In this document: positions 1 to 11,009 of the stretch, in pieces
How the letters are laid out: each line of letters begins with the position of its first letter
How positions within the stretch are numbered: position 1 is the first letter of the stretch
NCBI RefSeq assembly: GCF_027571385.1
Contig: NZ_CP085636.1
Span: forward strand, 6,055,001 to 6,119,000
Direction of reading: 5' to 3'
DNA: 64,000 nucleotides
Origin: Shewanella sp. MTB7
Lineage (GTDB): Bacteria; Pseudomonadota; Gammaproteobacteria; Enterobacterales; Shewanellaceae
Made by a program: the position numbers and the translations under genes
Notes under the pieces: model-generated
Told to the model about the DNA's origin: nothing
Databases searched by the model: none
The model's input: the letters and a program-made list of their open reading frames with translations, nothing else

Positions 1-58
<58 letters not shown>

Positions 59-250
59 ATTTATACTTGCAGCCTTATTTATCGCTTATCGCTTTAAACA
101 AGAGTACGTCGTCTAAACAGACACGTATATTTCTGCTCTTTCTTTCTATCAAGTAATCTGTGTGAACACTCAAGCACACGGATGTGCTGTGTGCAATAAA
201 CGCACGGATGCAGTTTATTGCCAACTCAGGTATTGAGTTAGTCGTATAGG
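59..250 (-). other. 16S to tRNA-Ile internal transcribed spacer
   Basis: This 192-base spacer has no gene. It is part of the rRNA precursor and should contain the processing stem on the 3' side of 16S. I see no further tRNA in it. Confidence 0.8.
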
Positions 251-1806
<1,556 letters not shown>

Positions 1807-2044
1807 AGTTTTTTGTTCTACTCCGTTAGAAGTAAAACGGCTCAACGAATTATACTGTTTTTCACAAACCCGAAGATTCATGAAGTTCACATATTATTGC
1901 TCCGTAACCTCATTTTCCCGAAAGAAGTTGAAGTCCGTTGCTATGGTCACTCAGTGGTTCATTGAGTAAATTTTTGATTGCCTCAAAAGAGACAATTTCG
2001 AATAACTCAACACCTGTGAGTGCCCACACAGATTACTTGATAAA

Positions 2045-2057
2045 TTGTTAAAGAGCG
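2045..2057 (-). promoter_or_regulatory. rrn leader boxA antitermination site
   Basis: The minus strand reads CGCTCTTTAACAA, a close match to the boxA signal of gammaproteobacterial rRNA leaders, where the NusB-S10 antitermination complex binds. It lies about 240 nt upstream of the 16S 5' end, as expected. Confidence 0.75.
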
Positions 2058-2108
2058 TTGCACTTACTAGTGCAGCCGTGACGCTAGGTCGTTGGCTTGA
2101 GGAGGCGT

Positions 2109-2136
2109 ATTCTACACTCTCCGTGGTTGGCGTCAA
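2109..2136 (-). promoter_or_regulatory. rrn P2 promoter
   Basis: On the minus strand there is a -35 box TTGACG (2136..2131) and a -10 box TAGAAT (2114..2109) separated by 16 bp, followed by a short GC-rich stretch. It sits about 200 bp downstream of the stronger P1, the usual tandem P1-P2 layout of rRNA operons. Confidence 0.7.
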
Positions 2137-2320
2137 GCGCTTATTTTAAGAAGTTTTTCAAGCGATGCATTCTTATACAGAAGAGTTACACTCTCATATG
2201 TAAGGCACATCTACGAACCACTTAAATCGCTTTCAACCCGATGAATCATCATTAGATATTTCATCGTACTCTCACATTACATTAGACTATAAGCCTGCTG
2301 CGTTGTGTCAGTGGTTGCGC

Positions 2321-2348
2321 ATTATAGGGATGCCAGCTCAGAGCGCAA
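2321..2348 (-). promoter_or_regulatory. rrn P1 promoter
   Basis: On the minus strand there is a -35 box TTGCGC (2348..2343), a 16-bp spacer and a perfect -10 TATAAT (2326..2321), followed by a GC-rich discriminator GCGC. An A-rich tract just upstream of the -35 resembles an UP element. The GC-rich discriminator is the hallmark of stringently controlled rRNA P1 promoters. Confidence 0.8.
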
Positions 2349-2567
2349 CCCCTTTTTTTACTTTTGCGTTTACTCGCTGAACTTTTATACACCCTTCTCT
2401 TATTTTGTCGAAATTACCCTCAGTTTAAGACTGCATCTTGCTATATTTATCCCTTTGATGAAGTATTAAGTTCATTTTTTCGGCAATAGACTAGTGTAAT
2501 GGTAAATAATTCATTACCATATACCTGCTATTAACAGTTATTTATCAATTCTTCAGAGATCATATAT

Positions 2568-3038
2568 ATGCAAAAGCCATTTCTTATCGTTTTGATTATC
2601 GCCATAGTAGGCGCATTCGCGTTCACTCAGTTCGCAGACCTTGAGGCTGCAATCGCTTTCTTCACTGGTGCTATTATTGCAAGCGTTGTATTTGCACTTC
2701 AGGGCAAATCATCTCCAGCCGCTAACAATGCCGCAAGCGTTGAACAATACTCAGGTCCAACTATGACACTTTATGTTGGCAACTTGCCTTATCGTGTACA
2801 TGAAGGGGAAGTAAAAGAACTTTTCGGAAAATATGGACCAGTCAACTCTGTACGCCTAGTACGAGATCGCAAGACTGGTCGACGTAAGGGTTTTGGATTT
2901 ATTGAAATGTCAGAGGCTGGGGCGGAGAAAGCAATGAGCAAGCTCAATGAGTTTGACTTCCAAGAACGTACGCTTAAAGTCAGAGAAGCTAAATCACAAG
3001 ATGCAGAAAAAAGTGAACGTCAAGAAGCAGATGCTTAA
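2568..3038 (+). CDS. Membrane-anchored RRM-domain RNA-binding protein
   Basis: The 156-residue protein begins with about 46 strongly hydrophobic residues, probably two membrane segments (about 5-21 and 26-45), then a low-complexity linker (48-63) and one RNA recognition motif (about 66-142). RNP2 is LYVGNL at 68-73 and RNP1 is KGFGFIEM at 107-114, with the aromatic residues that stack on RNA bases intact. The tail is charged and rich in Glu and Lys. Soluble RRM proteins occur in many bacteria; an N-terminal membrane anchor is less usual and suggests RNA binding at the inner membrane (inference). It is a single gene next to the rRNA promoters and convergent with murI. Confidence 0.85.
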   Translation: MQKPFLIVLIIAIVGAFAFTQFADLEAAIAFFTGAIIASVVFALQGKSSPAANNAASVEQYSGPTMTLYVGNLPYRVHEGEVKELFGKYGPVNSVRLVRDRKTGRRKGFGFIEMSEAGAEKAMSKLNEFDFQERTLKVREAKSQDAEKSERQEADA

Positions 3039-3065
3039 TCCTGACTTCATTTAAAGATAAAATCA

Positions 3066-3854
3066 TTAGTCAGTTTGGACTTTCGATATACTTGAAAAAC
3101 CAAATTCGACTAATGACTTTTTAAGCCCTTCCTCTATATCCTGCGTATACAGTGCATTCATCTCTTTACTATTAATACTAATTTTACTTACACCTCTCCC
3201 GACTAAACTAGATACACGTGCCGCAACCGCTTTTCCTGAATCGAGCAGCAATACCTCATACCCTAAATATTCCTGTATCTCAGCTTTAAGAATTGGGAAA
3301 TGAGTACAACCTAAAACTAACGTATCTAAAGCAGAAGCTTTAATAGGATACAAGAGTTGAGATATCTCCTCTTGCAGAATAGCTTTACCCGCCGCTTTTT
3401 TTTCCGCCAGCAAAACCAATTCTGATGAACCAAATAACTCAACCCGACAACTACTGGCAAACTGTTTAATTAAGCTATGTGTGTAACTTCTCTGAATTGT
3501 CCCCGGCGTCGCAAGTAGCCCTATATGTTTAGCCTGAGAATACAAAGCCGCGGGCTTTATTGCTGGGACGACACCAACAACAGGGATGGTTAACGTCTCC
3601 CTTAATACAGGTAAAACTAAAGTGCTTGCCGTATTACAGGCTATCACTACTAAAGAAGCACTAACTTGTTCGACAATTGCAACAATAAGCGACTTGCAAC
3701 CATCCACCAACTCCTGTTCTTCGAGTTCACCATAGGGTAAACGAGCATTATCGAACAGATAGCAGTAGTCTTGATCAGGCAGTACTTTCCTAATTTCATC
3801 TAAGATAGATAACCCACCGACTCCTGAATCGAAAACAACTATAGGTCCCGACAA
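3066..3854 (-). CDS. murI: Glutamate racemase
   Basis: This cytoplasmic enzyme converts L-glutamate to D-glutamate for peptidoglycan. The 262-residue length is normal. The sequence shows the family motifs: VFDSGVGG with Asp9, IACNTAST with catalytic Cys73, and LGCTHFP with catalytic Cys183. The start is TTG at 3854..3852: an in-frame TAA lies two codons upstream, and a GGAG sits 7 nt before the TTG. It is divergent from trmA and convergent with the RRM gene. Confidence 0.95.
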   Translation of the reverse strand: MSGPIVVFDSGVGGLSILDEIRKVLPDQDYCYLFDNARLPYGELEEQELVDGCKSLIVAIVEQVSASLVVIACNTASTLVLPVLRETLTIPVVGVVPAIKPAALYSQAKHIGLLATPGTIQRSYTHSLIKQFASSCRVELFGSSELVLLAEKKAAGKAILQEEISQLLYPIKASALDTLVLGCTHFPILKAEIQEYLGYEVLLLDSGKAVAARVSSLVGRGVSKISINSKEMNALYTQDIEEGLKKSLVEFGFSSISKVQTD

Positions 3855-4081
3855 TGCTTATCTCCGTTATTCGTTAATATTAGAATTTTCACACAAGAAT
3901 CTGAAAATCGGAAGCGAGAAACTGGACTTCCTTGCCTGCTAGTATAATAATTCGGTCCCAAAATAAACTCGCTATTGAGTGTATGGATACTAAAACAGCG
4001 ATAAGTAAGCACTAAATAACGCCACACAGTGGCATAAATAGACATGCGTAGCAGATCTATTAAACCAAGGGTGATCAATAA

Positions 4082-5179
4082 ATGAATTTAGCAGCAATGG
4101 ATCCTACTACCTATGATGCGCAACTCGAAGAAAAACGTATCAGATTGGAAAAGATATTCGCTGACTTTGATACACCGAATCTAGAGGTATTTAGTTCTGA
4201 GCCCGCTCATTACCGTATGCGTGCAGAATTCCGTATCTGGCATGAAGGCGAAGACATGTATTACTACATGTTTGATAAAGCACTTGATAGTAAAGTTCGT
4301 TGTGATCAATTTCTACCAGCCAGCCAATTGATCAATGACATGATGCCAGCGCTTATCGCAGAATTGAAACATAATACAGTACTTAGACATAGACTGTTTC
4401 AGATTGACTTTCTCTCAACTCTCAGCGGTGAGATCTTAGTCTCTTTACTTTATCACAAGCAACTTGATGAACTGTGGCAAACAGAAGCTAAAATCTTAAA
4501 AGAGAAACTAGCCAGCAAATTTAACGTCAATATTATTGGTCGAGCACGCAAACAAAAACTTATCTTCGATAAAGATTTTGTTATTGAGTCTCTGCTAGTT
4601 AAAGGCGAACAGCTACAGTATCATCAGATTGAAAATAGCTTTACTCAACCAAATGGCAAGGTTTCCGTTAAGATGCTCGAGTGGGCTATCGATGTAACCA
4701 AAAACAGTACCGGCGATCTACTGGAACTCTATTGTGGTAACGGTAACTTTTCAATCGCACTTGCGCAGAACTTCGATCGTGTTTTAGCCACTGAACTTGC
4801 TAAACCTTCAGTTGAGTCAGCACAATACAATATCAAGATAAATGCCATTGATAATCTGCAGATTATTCGTATGTCAGCTGAGGACTTTACCGATGCGATG
4901 GCAAAGAAGCGTAGTTTTAGACGTTTAGAAGGGATTGATTTAGACAGCTACAACTGCAATACCATCTTTGTCGATCCACCACGTGCGGGTATGGACCCAG
5001 ACACCGTGAAATTAGTACAAGGCTATGAGCGTATTATTTACATCTCATGTAACCCTAATACCCTTATCGACAATTTAGGTGAATTAAGCAAAACTCATAA
5101 CATTACTCGTTTTGCACTATTCGATCAATTCCCCTATACAGACCATATGGAATCAGGGGTTTTCTTAGAGAGAAAATAA
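4082..5179 (+). CDS. trmA: tRNA (uracil-54-C5)-methyltransferase
   Basis: TrmA makes ribothymidine at position 54 of tRNAs using S-adenosylmethionine. The 365-residue protein aligns along its whole length with the E. coli enzyme as I recall it. SAM-binding motif [11 protein letters not shown] is at 213-223, the motif [10 protein letters not shown] at 296-303, the nucleophile Cys323 in ISCNP, and the catalytic Glu357 in HMESG. A hairpin terminator follows the stop. The region between murI and trmA holds a short open frame on the minus strand that I regard as spurious. Confidence 0.96.
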   Translation: MNLAAMDPTTYDAQLEEKRIRLEKIFADFDTPNLEVFSSEPAHYRMRAEFRIWHEGEDMYYYMFDKALDSKVRCDQFLPASQLINDMMPALIAELKHNTVLRHRLFQIDFLSTLSGEILVSLLYHKQLDELWQTEAKILKEKLASKFNVNIIGRARKQKLIFDKDFVIESLLVKGEQLQYHQIENSFTQPNGKVSVKMLEWAIDVTKNSTGDLLELYCGNGNFSIALAQNFDRVLATELAKPSVESAQYNIKINAIDNLQIIRMSAEDFTDAMAKKRSFRRLEGIDLDSYNCNTIFVDPPRAGMDPDTVKLVQGYERIIYISCNPNTLIDNLGELSKTHNITRFALFDQFPYTDHMESGVFLERK

Positions 5180-5212
5180 TACTGATTGATATAAATTTTA
5201 CTTAGAAACACA

Positions 5213-5243
5213 AAAACCAGCGGCGAAAAGTCGCTGTTTTTTT
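5213..5243 (+). terminator. Rho-independent terminator of trmA
   Basis: A GC-rich stem (AGCGGC pairing with GTCGCT, extended by AAAC/GTTT with a bulge) around a GAAAA loop is followed by seven or more T residues. The A-run on the 5' side may let it work for fabR on the other strand too. Confidence 0.75.
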
Positions 5244-5292
5244 GTGTTATTTATCAGAAGCTATTTATGGTTCAACCCACGACAGGACAGAA

Positions 5293-5907
5293 TTACCGTT
5301 TATCCATCTTCAGTTGCAGCGCCTCTGATCCCATGGCTACCATGCGAAGTTGTATCACTAATCTATCAGCCAGAATTTTTCGATCAACACGTTTCATATC
5401 CAATGCAGCCGCGCCAGCATTAAAGACGAGTGTAACTAGCGCTTCAGCCTGCGCATGAGCCAGCTCAGGACTACGCTTTGCAGTTGCTTCGGTGTAATGA
5501 GCTAATTCAGAGATAAAATGTTCGATTTCACGAGCAACTGCAGCACGAAATGGTGCAGAGGTACCGGATCGTTCATGCAGCAAGATTCTGAAGACATTAG
5601 GGTTAGATTCCAACACTTCCATGAAGGTTTCAACCGAGATCCGTATAACACTCCCACCCGCTTCTGCACGCTGACGACCTTTACGCATCAATTGACGTAG
5701 CGTTAACCCTCCTTCATCGACCATGGTGAGTCCTAGCTCATTCATATCTTTGAAATGACGATAAAATGAGGTCGGTGCAATTTTAGCTTCGCGTGCAACC
5801 TCACGTAAACTCAGGCTAGAGAAGCTCCGCTCAGCATTTAATTGGTTAAACGCTGCATCGACTAATGCCCGACGCGTTTTCTCTTTCTGCTGTGCTCTAA
5901 TGCCCAT
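5293..5907 (-). CDS. fabR: TetR-family repressor of unsaturated fatty acid genes, FabR
   Basis: FabR senses the pool of unsaturated versus saturated acyl-ACP/CoA and represses fabA, fabB or desaturase genes. The protein begins [20 protein letters not shown] and shows a typical TetR helix-turn-helix at about 25-60 ([21 protein letters not shown]), then an all-helical ligand domain. I place the start at the second ATG, as in E. coli FabR. It is divergent from the desaturase gene, and a FabR-type palindrome lies in the shared promoter region, which supports direct control of that gene. Confidence 0.92.
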   Translation of the reverse strand: MGIRAQQKEKTRRALVDAAFNQLNAERSFSSLSLREVAREAKIAPTSFYRHFKDMNELGLTMVDEGGLTLRQLMRKGRQRAEAGGSVIRISVETFMEVLESNPNVFRILLHERSGTSAPFRAAVAREIEHFISELAHYTEATAKRSPELAHAQAEALVTLVFNAGAAALDMKRVDRKILADRLVIQLRMVAMGSEALQLKMDKR

Positions 5908-6020
5908 CATGGCTTATCCGCAAACTAAGTGTGATCACGAGATAATACATTTTTTGATACCAAAACGCAGCTCTTAGATCACCTTTCTAACTTGACCAAT
6001 TAAGTTTCAGCAGCTAAATT

Positions 6021-6038
6021 AGCTTACAGATGTACGCT
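6021..6038. promoter_or_regulatory. FabR-type operator between fabR and the desaturase
   Basis: AGCTTACAGATGTACGCT is an 18-bp inverted repeat with one mismatch in the arms (AGCNTACA-N2-TGTACGCT). It matches the form of FabR/FabA-type sites known upstream of fabA and fabB. It lies 23 bp before the desaturase start. Confidence 0.7.
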
Positions 6039-6061
6039 CAAAGTTTAACTGGATAATAATA

Positions 6062-7168
6062 ATGACAAAACCCCCACTCATTTGGACAAATGTAGCACTT
6101 TTCACCATCACCTTTCTTGGCGCAGTAATACTCGTTCCTTGGTATGGATTAACCTATGATTATGGCTTATATGAATGGATTGCATTCATAGGTTTTGCCT
6201 TTGCCAGTGGTCTATCAATCACTGCGGGTTACCACAGACTCTGGTCTCACAGGACTTACAAAGCGAAAGCACCTGTTCGCTTTTTGTTTGCTCTAGGCGG
6301 TGCTCTCGCACTACAAAACAGTGCACTGCATTGGTCATCAGATCATAGAGTGCACCATAAACACGTCGATAATAATGACAAAGATCCCTATTCGGCGAAG
6401 ATGGGGTTCTGGTATAGCCACATAGGTTGGATGCTTAGAGAGTACCAATCCCAACGTTATCACGATTATAAAAATGTCCGCGATCTACAAAATGATAAGA
6501 TAGTGATGTGGCAGCACAAATATTATTTAACCTTAGCACTGCTAATGAATATTGCTCTGCCTGCATTTATCGGTTGGCTCAACGGCGATATTCTAGCCAT
6601 GCTACTCATGGCTGGTTTATTAAGACTTGTCGTCGTGCATCACTGTACTTTCTTTATAAATTCCTTAGCCCATGTTTGGGGAAACCAGCCTTATACTGAC
6701 AAGAATACCGCCAAAGATAATGGTTTTATCGCCCTTCTTACCTATGGTGAGGGTTATCATAACTTCCATCATATTTTTGAAAATGATTACCGAAACGGTA
6801 TTCGTTGGTGGCAATACGATCCAACAAAGTGGTTAATCAACACCTTAAACTGGTGCGGATTGGCTAAAGATCTGCGGGTAACGCCTCAAGAGCGTATAGA
6901 GAGTGCTAAGTTACAGATGCAGCTTAAACAAACACAGAATCGCGTCGCCTTACTTCCCGATGGTGATGAGGTGCTGGAGATGCTTGAAACAGAATACGCA
7001 CTGCTTAAGGCGCATCTTGCTGAATATTATTTAGCGAAAAAAGAGCTGCTTGAAGCTAAACGCAAGCAACTTGCCAACCAGCATCTCATGTTACAAGTTG
7101 ATGAATTGAAAATGCGTTTCCAAACACAACAGAGAAACTGGCAACTGTTAATGGCCTCCTACGCTTAA
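6062..7168 (+). CDS. Membrane delta-9-type fatty acid desaturase
   Basis: This is an oxygen-dependent acyl-CoA/lipid desaturase of the di-iron membrane family. All three histidine boxes are present: HRLWSH (58-63), HRVHH (95-99) and HNFHH (233-237), with hydrophobic pairs at about 10-50, 70-90 and 155-200 that should form four membrane spans. After residue 280 comes a charged helical tail of about 90 residues that looks like a coiled coil and is not needed in the core family. With the FabR operator just upstream, its expression should respond to membrane saturation. A terminator hairpin follows. Confidence 0.9.
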   Translation: MTKPPLIWTNVALFTITFLGAVILVPWYGLTYDYGLYEWIAFIGFAFASGLSITAGYHRLWSHRTYKAKAPVRFLFALGGALALQNSALHWSSDHRVHHKHVDNNDKDPYSAKMGFWYSHIGWMLREYQSQRYHDYKNVRDLQNDKIVMWQHKYYLTLALLMNIALPAFIGWLNGDILAMLLMAGLLRLVVVHHCTFFINSLAHVWGNQPYTDKNTAKDNGFIALLTYGEGYHNFHHIFENDYRNGIRWWQYDPTKWLINTLNWCGLAKDLRVTPQERIESAKLQMQLKQTQNRVALLPDGDEVLEMLETEYALLKAHLAEYYLAKKELLEAKRKQLANQHLMLQVDELKMRFQTQQRNWQLLMASYA

Positions 7169-7176
7169 CCCATTAG

Positions 7177-7214
7177 AATGAGGGTATCTTTAACCAGATA
7201 GCCCTCATTTTTAT
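7177..7214 (+). terminator. Rho-independent terminator after the desaturase gene
   Basis: AATGAGGG-TATC pairs with GATA-G-CCCTCATT (one bulged base), loop of 8, then a T tract. Confidence 0.75.
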
Positions 7215-7316
7215 ATCCCGAATGACTTTACCTGCGACAGCTCTTACTCACTGAAACCCTCTCCTGATTGAAGTGGCTTAACGATAGGTCTATCATGGCC
7301 GATTAACCGAATCACT

Positions 7317-8372
7317 ATGGACTTTGTGCCAATGTTACAATCAGACATCAAACTTACCGAATACAGTCATGGCGCAGGCTGTGGTTGTAAAATATCTCCA
7401 CAAGTCCTCAGTACTATACTGGCATCTCAGCTACCTGTTTTTGAAGATCCTAATATTCTCGTTGGTAATCAAACCCGAGATGATGCCGCCGTATATAAGC
7501 TCAATGACGAAACAGGGATCATTAGCACTACCGATTTTTTCATGCCGATTGTCGATGACCCTTTTACCTTTGGCCGTATTGCAGCCACTAATGCCATTAG
7601 CGATATCTATGCCATGGGCGGCACCCCGATGATGGCCATTGCGATCTTAGGTTGGCCTATCAATATTCTTTCGGCAGAAATCGCACAGCAAGTTGTCGAT
7701 GGCGGACGTCAAGCCTGTGCTGATGCGGGTATAATGTTAGCTGGCGGCCACAGTATCGACTCTCCAGAGCCCATCTTTGGCCTCGCGGTATCTGGGCAGA
7801 TCCCACTGAGCGAGCTAAAGCAAAATGATACTGCGAAATCTGGCGATAAACTCTATCTGACTAAACCATTGGGCATTGGCATTTTAACTACCGCGCAAAA
7901 GCAGAAGAAGATTGCAGCTGAAGATACTCAAATTGCCGTAGATGCCATGTGTCAACTCAATAAAATTGGAACATTAGTAGCCAAGCTTCCAGGCGTGAAC
8001 GCGATGACTGATGTCACCGGATTCGGCTTAGCCGGTCATCTAATTGAGATATGTCAGGGAGCGAAACTTAATGCTCAAATTTCAGTCCCTGCATTACCTT
8101 TACTTGCTAAAGTTGATAAATATTTAGAGCTAGGCTGTATTCCCGGTGGTACCCATAGAAATTTCGACAGTTATAGCGAGTTCTTACCTCTGCTAACCGA
8201 CACTGAAAAGGCGATTATCTGTGATCCTCAAACCAGTGGCGGCTTACTTATCGCTGTATCTAGCAAAGCTGAAAGTGAATTAGTTGCGCTACTGGCGCAA
8301 CATGATATCACCACCAACTGTATTGGCACGCTGACAGACAACGAGCAGTTAACTTTAGTGGAACTGATCTAA
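7317..8372 (+). CDS. selD: Selenide, water dikinase (selenophosphate synthetase)
   Basis: SelD makes selenophosphate from selenide and ATP, the selenium donor for selenocysteine and for 2-selenouridine in tRNA. The 351-residue protein has the catalytic GAGCGCK loop (Cys22, Cys24, Lys25; Cys in place of the Sec seen in some homologues), the RDDAAVY Asp motif, and glycine-rich ATP-binding stretches such as AMGG and DPQTSGG. Two in-frame ATGs (7317 and 7332) are possible starts and neither has a strong ribosome site. The stop overlaps the selU start by one base (TAATG). No selA or selB is in the window. Confidence 0.95.
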   Translation: MDFVPMLQSDIKLTEYSHGAGCGCKISPQVLSTILASQLPVFEDPNILVGNQTRDDAAVYKLNDETGIISTTDFFMPIVDDPFTFGRIAATNAISDIYAMGGTPMMAIAILGWPINILSAEIAQQVVDGGRQACADAGIMLAGGHSIDSPEPIFGLAVSGQIPLSELKQNDTAKSGDKLYLTKPLGIGILTTAQKQKKIAAEDTQIAVDAMCQLNKIGTLVAKLPGVNAMTDVTGFGLAGHLIEICQGAKLNAQISVPALPLLAKVDKYLELGCIPGGTHRNFDSYSEFLPLLTDTEKAIICDPQTSGGLLIAVSSKAESELVALLAQHDITTNCIGTLTDNEQLTLVELI

Positions 8373-9475
8373 TGAGCAGCCATATCATCCCTAACACCGC
8401 TTATAAAGAGATCATGCTCAGTGATCACCCTATGATCGATGTTAGGGCACCGATTGAGTTCGATAAGGGCGCATTCCCTTCAAGCACCAACCACCCTTTA
8501 ATGCAAGATAGCGAACGCCAACGAGTGGGGACTTGCTATAAAGCACAAGGTCAAGATGCGGCTATTGCATTAGGACATACCTTGGTTAAAGGAGAAGTAA
8601 AGCAGCAAAGGGTAGACGCTTGGTTAACGTTTATTAAGCAAAACCCTAATGCCTACCTATGTTGCTTTCGTGGCGGTTTGAGATCTCAACTGTCACAGCA
8701 GTGGATAAAAGAGGCTGGAACCGATATCCCTTACGTCGAGGGAGGATATAAGGCGATGAGACAATACCTTATCGACACCATAGACAATACTCCAGCTAAA
8801 CAACCGGTTTTGATCCTCAGTGGGATCACTGGTAGCGGCAAAACAGACTTCTTGCTCCAACGTTCTGAAGCGGTCGATCTAGAAGGTTTTGCACATCACA
8901 GAGGCTCCAGCTTTGGTCGCTATCATGAAGGGCAACCTTCGCAGATTAACTTTGAAAACCAACTGGCCGTAGCTCTGCTTAAGCATCAAGACAGAGGCGA
9001 GAAATGTCTGCTGCTAGAAGATGAAAGCTTTTTGATCGGGCGTTCCGCAATCCCTAAAGCTTTTTATGCCGGTATGCAAAGTGCTAACATTTTAGTGTTA
9101 GAGGAGCCTGAAGAAACCAGATTATCCCGTCTGTTAAATGAATACGTACACAAGATGCATTCAGGTTATGTCGAACGATTAGGTGAAGAAGCAGGCTTCA
9201 GCGCTTTTAGTGAATACCTGAGCCAAAGTATCACTAGCATAAAGAAGCGACTCGGTGGACAGCTCCATGATGAGTTTCAATCAATCATCTCCCACGCACT
9301 AAACGTTCAACTGCAGCAAAATACGACAGAAGCTCACCTAGCGTGGATCTCGCTGCTCTTAACTCGCTATTACGACCCGATGTACCAATATCAACTTGAG
9401 AAAAAGCAGGCTAGAGTCATATTCAAGGGCTCACACCAAGCGATGCATGAGTGGCTAGATGCCTATAAAAAATAA
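8372..9475 (+). CDS. selU: tRNA 2-selenouridine synthase
   Basis: SelU (MnmH) replaces sulfur with selenium at the wobble 2-thiouridine of tRNAs for Lys, Glu and Gln, via a geranylated intermediate. The N-terminal rhodanese domain (about 1-135) has the active-site loop CCFRGGLRS with Cys97/98; the C-terminal P-loop domain has GITGSGKT at 151-158. At 367 residues it is the usual length. It is translationally coupled to selD, its selenium donor. Its terminator is the place where the prophage is inserted. Confidence 0.95.
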   Translation: MSSHIIPNTAYKEIMLSDHPMIDVRAPIEFDKGAFPSSTNHPLMQDSERQRVGTCYKAQGQDAAIALGHTLVKGEVKQQRVDAWLTFIKQNPNAYLCCFRGGLRSQLSQQWIKEAGTDIPYVEGGYKAMRQYLIDTIDNTPAKQPVLILSGITGSGKTDFLLQRSEAVDLEGFAHHRGSSFGRYHEGQPSQINFENQLAVALLKHQDRGEKCLLLEDESFLIGRSAIPKAFYAGMQSANILVLEEPEETRLSRLLNEYVHKMHSGYVERLGEEAGFSAFSEYLSQSITSIKKRLGGQLHDEFQSIISHALNVQLQQNTTEAHLAWISLLLTRYYDPMYQYQLEKKQARVIFKGSHQAMHEWLDAYKK

Positions 9476-9486
9476 CCGCTGAAATA

Positions 9487-9513
9487 ATAAAGCCCTCTCT
9501 TGAGGACTTTATT
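9487..9513 (+). terminator. selU terminator, now the left prophage junction
   Basis: AATAAAG...CTTTATT with inner CCTC-TCTT-GAGG forms a hairpin that has one C/A mismatch. The copy at 43147-43166 has the base (G) that would make the stem perfect, so the original host hairpin was probably perfect before phage insertion. Confidence 0.7.
9494..9513. other. attL core of the prophage
   Basis: CCTCTCTTGAGGACTTTATT here matches CCTCTCTTGAGGGCTTTATT at 43147-43166 in 19 of 20 bases. The two copies bracket the prophage gene set exactly: the integrase stop is 91 bp inside the left copy, and the right copy lies between the last phage gene and the convergent host gene. Confidence 0.75.
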
Positions 9514-9565
9514 GCACATTACAAAACAGTAACTTACTCTAAATATCAATCAGTTAAAGCAATTT

Positions 9566-9617
9566 GGTGACACTCAGTGTCACTAAATGTCACTGTATTT
9601 GGGTCACAATGTGGACA
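9566..9617. promoter_or_regulatory. Phased repeats in the attL arm (candidate Cox and integrase sites)
   Basis: GTGACACT (9567), AGTGTCACT (9576) and AATGTCACT (9586) follow each other at 10-bp steps, then GTCAC (9603) and ATGTGGACA (9609-9617). The same GTGTCACTA occurs in the switch region at 10978. Ten-base phasing places the sites on one face of the helix. The assignment to Cox and integrase is inference. Confidence 0.45.
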
Positions 9618-10572
9618 GCGGGTTAAGCTCCATTGCTTCATTTAAATAGTCTGGCGATAAGTGGGCGTAGCTCATCGTCTGTATTATTGTCGCGTGTCCT
9701 AATATTTTTTGTAGAGTTAAAATGTTTCCTCCACTCATAATGAAATGACTCGCAAATGTGTGTCTAAGCGCGTGCGCTGCTTGTCCTTTCGGGAGTTCAA
9801 CGTCAATACCTTTTAAAGTGTGATAAAACTCTCTATAACAAGATTTGAACAGTGGACCGCTTTTCCCTGTATAGATCTCTGCTAATAGTTCGGGCCGAAT
9901 GGGTACGGCTCGGTTTTTTCCATTTTTAGTGTCAATGAAGATAACTTTACCTGCTACCAAGTTCGCCCCTCTAAGGTTTGCGGCCTCACTCCATCGTGCA
10001 CCAGTTGCAAGACAGAGTTTAGCGATTTTTAACGGATCACCGCTTAGCGCATCGAGCAGTAGCTTTATTTCATCTTTGCTCAGGAACCCCATTTGATGTG
10101 CTGGCTCTTTCAGTTTTGAGAGTCCTTTTAAGGGGTGCTCACAATTCAATTTACCTGCAGTGATCAGCGTAGTAAAAACCCCGCTTAATCTGTTGTGTAT
10201 ACGATTAATGGTTGATGCTTTGATACCACTTGCTAACTTTGTAGACCGATAATCCATAAATAGATTTTTGGTCACTTGATATGCCTTGGGTTGTCCAAGT
10301 TCTTTATCCAGCCGTTGCAAGTGTCTTAAGTCATTTGATCCACTTTTGAGTTGTTGTCCGTGATAATGGAACCACGAATCGATCAGCTCAGATAATGGGA
10401 TTTTTGATTTTGGTTTATCAATCCAATCATGTTGATTTTTTTCAGCTATCAACCAACGTTCAAATTTAAGCGCCTCGCCCTTGGTCTTAAATTTTTTCCT
10501 GTATCTTTTTCCATTTCGTCCACTAGGACGGCAATCGACCTCGTAACCGTTAGGGGTTGGTTTAATAGACAT
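9604..10572 (-). CDS. int: P2-type tyrosine integrase
   Basis: Site-specific recombinase of 322 residues that inserts and removes the prophage. The N-terminal part is an arm- and core-binding SAM-like domain (about 60-150). The catalytic domain shows all conserved residues: Arg193 (TGARWSEA), a Lys near 217, His267 and Arg270 (HALRH), His293 (LGH) and the nucleophile Tyr302 (MSYAHL). The gene lies next to attL, transcribed toward it, as in P2. Its 3' end carries the ATGTGGACA arm-type motif. Confidence 0.95.
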   Translation of the reverse strand: MSIKPTPNGYEVDCRPSGRNGKRYRKKFKTKGEALKFERWLIAEKNQHDWIDKPKSKIPLSELIDSWFHYHGQQLKSGSNDLRHLQRLDKELGQPKAYQVTKNLFMDYRSTKLASGIKASTINRIHNRLSGVFTTLITAGKLNCEHPLKGLSKLKEPAHQMGFLSKDEIKLLLDALSGDPLKIAKLCLATGARWSEAANLRGANLVAGKVIFIDTKNGKNRAVPIRPELLAEIYTGKSGPLFKSCYREFYHTLKGIDVELPKGQAAHALRHTFASHFIMSGGNILTLQKILGHATIIQTMSYAHLSPDYLNEAMELNPLSTL

Positions 10573-10614
10573 TTAACTGCCCTCCCCATCGGTAAAATGT
10601 TACAGCTAATTTAG

Positions 10615-10911
10615 TTATGCCTTTTTCTGTATATTTTCTGTTCCAGAAATTAATCCGCACTTCTCTTGAGTTGAAAAAGCCGGGCTGATTTGTCCGGAGT
10701 TTGGTTCAACCTCACCAGAAAGTAGCCACATTGTGTATTTCCTGAATACTTTATGTTTTGTCATTGCCATAAATAATTCACCTGAAGGCTTATTTCGTTC
10801 TGCGATATATTCTTCAATTCGACCTCTTGTAACGTTCATTTCTTCCGCAAATTCACCTTGTGTGTATCGTTCTTCTTTAATTACTGACTTCAATCTTTTA
10901 CCAAAAGACAT
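10615..10911 (-). CDS. Phage repressor with XRE-type helix-turn-helix
   Basis: A 98-residue protein starting MSFGKRLKSVIKEERYTQGEF; the helix-turn-helix is at about 5-45 (QGEFAEEMNVTRGRIEEYI). I chose the ATG at 10911, preceded by AGGGGAAAG, over longer in-frame starts that run back into the operator. The small size, and the divergent Cox-like gene next door, point to a P2 C-like lysogeny repressor. The C-terminal 35 residues show no recognisable oligomerisation domain, so the role is inferred from position and the DNA-binding fold. Confidence 0.7.
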   Translation of the reverse strand: MSFGKRLKSVIKEERYTQGEFAEEMNVTRGRIEEYIAERNKPSGELFMAMTKHKVFRKYTMWLLSGEVEPNSGQISPAFSTQEKCGLISGTENIQKKA

Positions 10912-10959
10912 TTGCTTTCCCCTAAAAAGCATGGAATAATCCATGAAATTCACATGAAA

Positions 10960-10987
10960 GACACCAAGCATCACTCGGTGTCACTAG
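10960..10987. promoter_or_regulatory. Operator region of the lysogeny switch
   Basis: GACACC (10960-10965) and GGTGTC (10977-10982) form an inverted repeat, and TCACT occurs at 10971 and 10981, again 10 bp apart. It lies between the repressor start and the Cox-like start, where the two divergent promoters should be. Confidence 0.5.
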
Positions 10988-11009
10988 GTAACTTTTCAGG
11001 ATACAACAA

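Noticed and set aside
3839..4078. 79-codon minus-strand frame between murI and trmA
   Set aside because: It overlaps the murI start and the trmA promoter region, lacks a ribosome site and has no protein-like pattern.
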